Positions 63,878-64,000 of a DNA stretch of 64,000 bases are shown here, piece after piece. Within the stretch, counting starts at the first letter, position 1. The number at the start of each line of letters is the position of its first letter. The notes below the pieces were generated by a model. It was not told where the DNA came from. It ran no database searches and saw nothing but the letters and a program-made list of their open reading frames with translations. Source of the DNA: Sulfobacillus benefaciens. Its GTDB lineage: Bacteria; Bacillota; Sulfobacillia; Sulfobacillales; Sulfobacillaceae. The translations under genes were made by a program, and so were the position numbers. The stretch lies in NCBI GenBank assembly GCA_003023725.1, contig PXYT01000003.1:1-64000 (forward strand). Reading direction: 5' to 3'.

Positions 63878-64000
63878 CTATCGCGACGCTAAGGTGTCAT
63901 GGTGTGATTCTTTCCACGCCAAGAGTGTCCAAAGACCGGTTATGATTGTGAAGAGATACAGACCGTAATCCAATGTCAGAGGACTGGGGGCTCCCAGCAA
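63878..64000 (-). CDS. 3' end of a membrane protein gene (partial)
   Basis: The last 40 codons of a minus-strand frame run in from the right edge. They encode PLTLDYGLYLFTIITGLWTL, a membrane helix, then a short polar tail and a TAG stop. The protein-like composition and the clean frame support a real gene, but the family cannot be told from this fragment. Confidence 0.55.
   Translation of the reverse strand: MLGAPSPLTLDYGLYLFTIITGLWTLLAWKESHHDTLASR

Noticed and set aside
1-64000. tRNA, rRNA, CRISPR arrays, insertion sequences, phage or integrase genes
   Set aside because: None was seen on either strand: no transposase or integrase motifs, no regularly spaced direct repeats and no recognisable RNA gene sequences.

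Overview
The window looks like a chromosome segment from an acidophilic, Gram-positive, sulfur- and metal-associated heterotroph or mixotroph of the Sulfobacillus type (Firmicutes). This is an inference. It rests on Gram-positive ribosome binding sites (AAGGAGG-like), lipoprotein solute-binding proteins, a cytochrome bd oxidase, a CoA-disulfide reductase/rhodanese fusion, a tetrathionate-reductase-like molybdoenzyme, and a non-phosphorylated L-rhamnose pathway using an MDR-type dehydrogenase. I saw no rRNA, tRNA, CRISPR array, insertion sequence or phage gene.

Left part (1-14 kb): a decayed GH1 beta-glucosidase next to an intact paralogue, followed by the stub of an oligopeptide-type ABC ATPase. 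Then come a soluble chemotaxis-type transducer, an acetate-transporter-like (GPR1/FUN34/YaaH) membrane protein, the CoA-disulfide reductase/rhodanese fusion, an M14-like zinc peptidase beside a diguanylate cyclase, and a zinc alcohol dehydrogenase, an SDR and a small membrane protein.

14-28 kb: an IclR regulator precedes a three-gene 2-oxoacid (acetoin/pyruvate-type) dehydrogenase E1alpha-E1beta-E2 set without E3. A ribose-type ABC operon (binding protein, ATPase, permease, LacI repressor) carries a LacI-type operator in front. Next are an acyl-CoA synthetase, cytochrome bd subunits I and II, and an unusual methyltransferase-UspA fusion.

28-37 kb: a long leader with a terminator precedes a large TtrA-like molybdopterin oxidoreductase that lacks visible partner subunits. 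It is followed by a LuxR-type regulator with a degenerate receiver, an MFS transporter of the fosmidomycin-resistance type, a membrane protein, and more than 1 kb of apparently gene-free DNA.

37-58.5 kb: the most coherent block, all on the + strand. An IclR regulator is followed by alpha-galactosidase (GH36), trehalase (GH37), a five-gene Opp/Dpp-type ABC importer and alpha-L-rhamnosidase (GH78). After these come an MBL-fold protein that has lost its metal ligands, an MDR dehydrogenase, a FAH-family hydrolase, an SDR, L-rhamnonate dehydratase and the lactate-oxidation genes lutABC. Read together these give a route from rhamnosides to L-rhamnose, L-rhamnonate, 2-keto-3-deoxy-L-rhamnonate and its 2,4-diketo derivative. 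FAH-type cleavage then yields pyruvate plus L-lactate, and LutABC oxidises the lactate to pyruvate. The only step without an obvious enzyme is the lactonase, and the MBL-fold gene sits where it would be expected.

58.5-64 kb: a possible structured RNA ends in a terminator. It faces an autoregulated LacI-MFS-2-hydroxyacid dehydrogenase operon with a 31-bp palindromic operator, then a Fur-box-like site, a 3-hydroxyisobutyrate-dehydrogenase-family reductase and the 3' end of a membrane protein gene.
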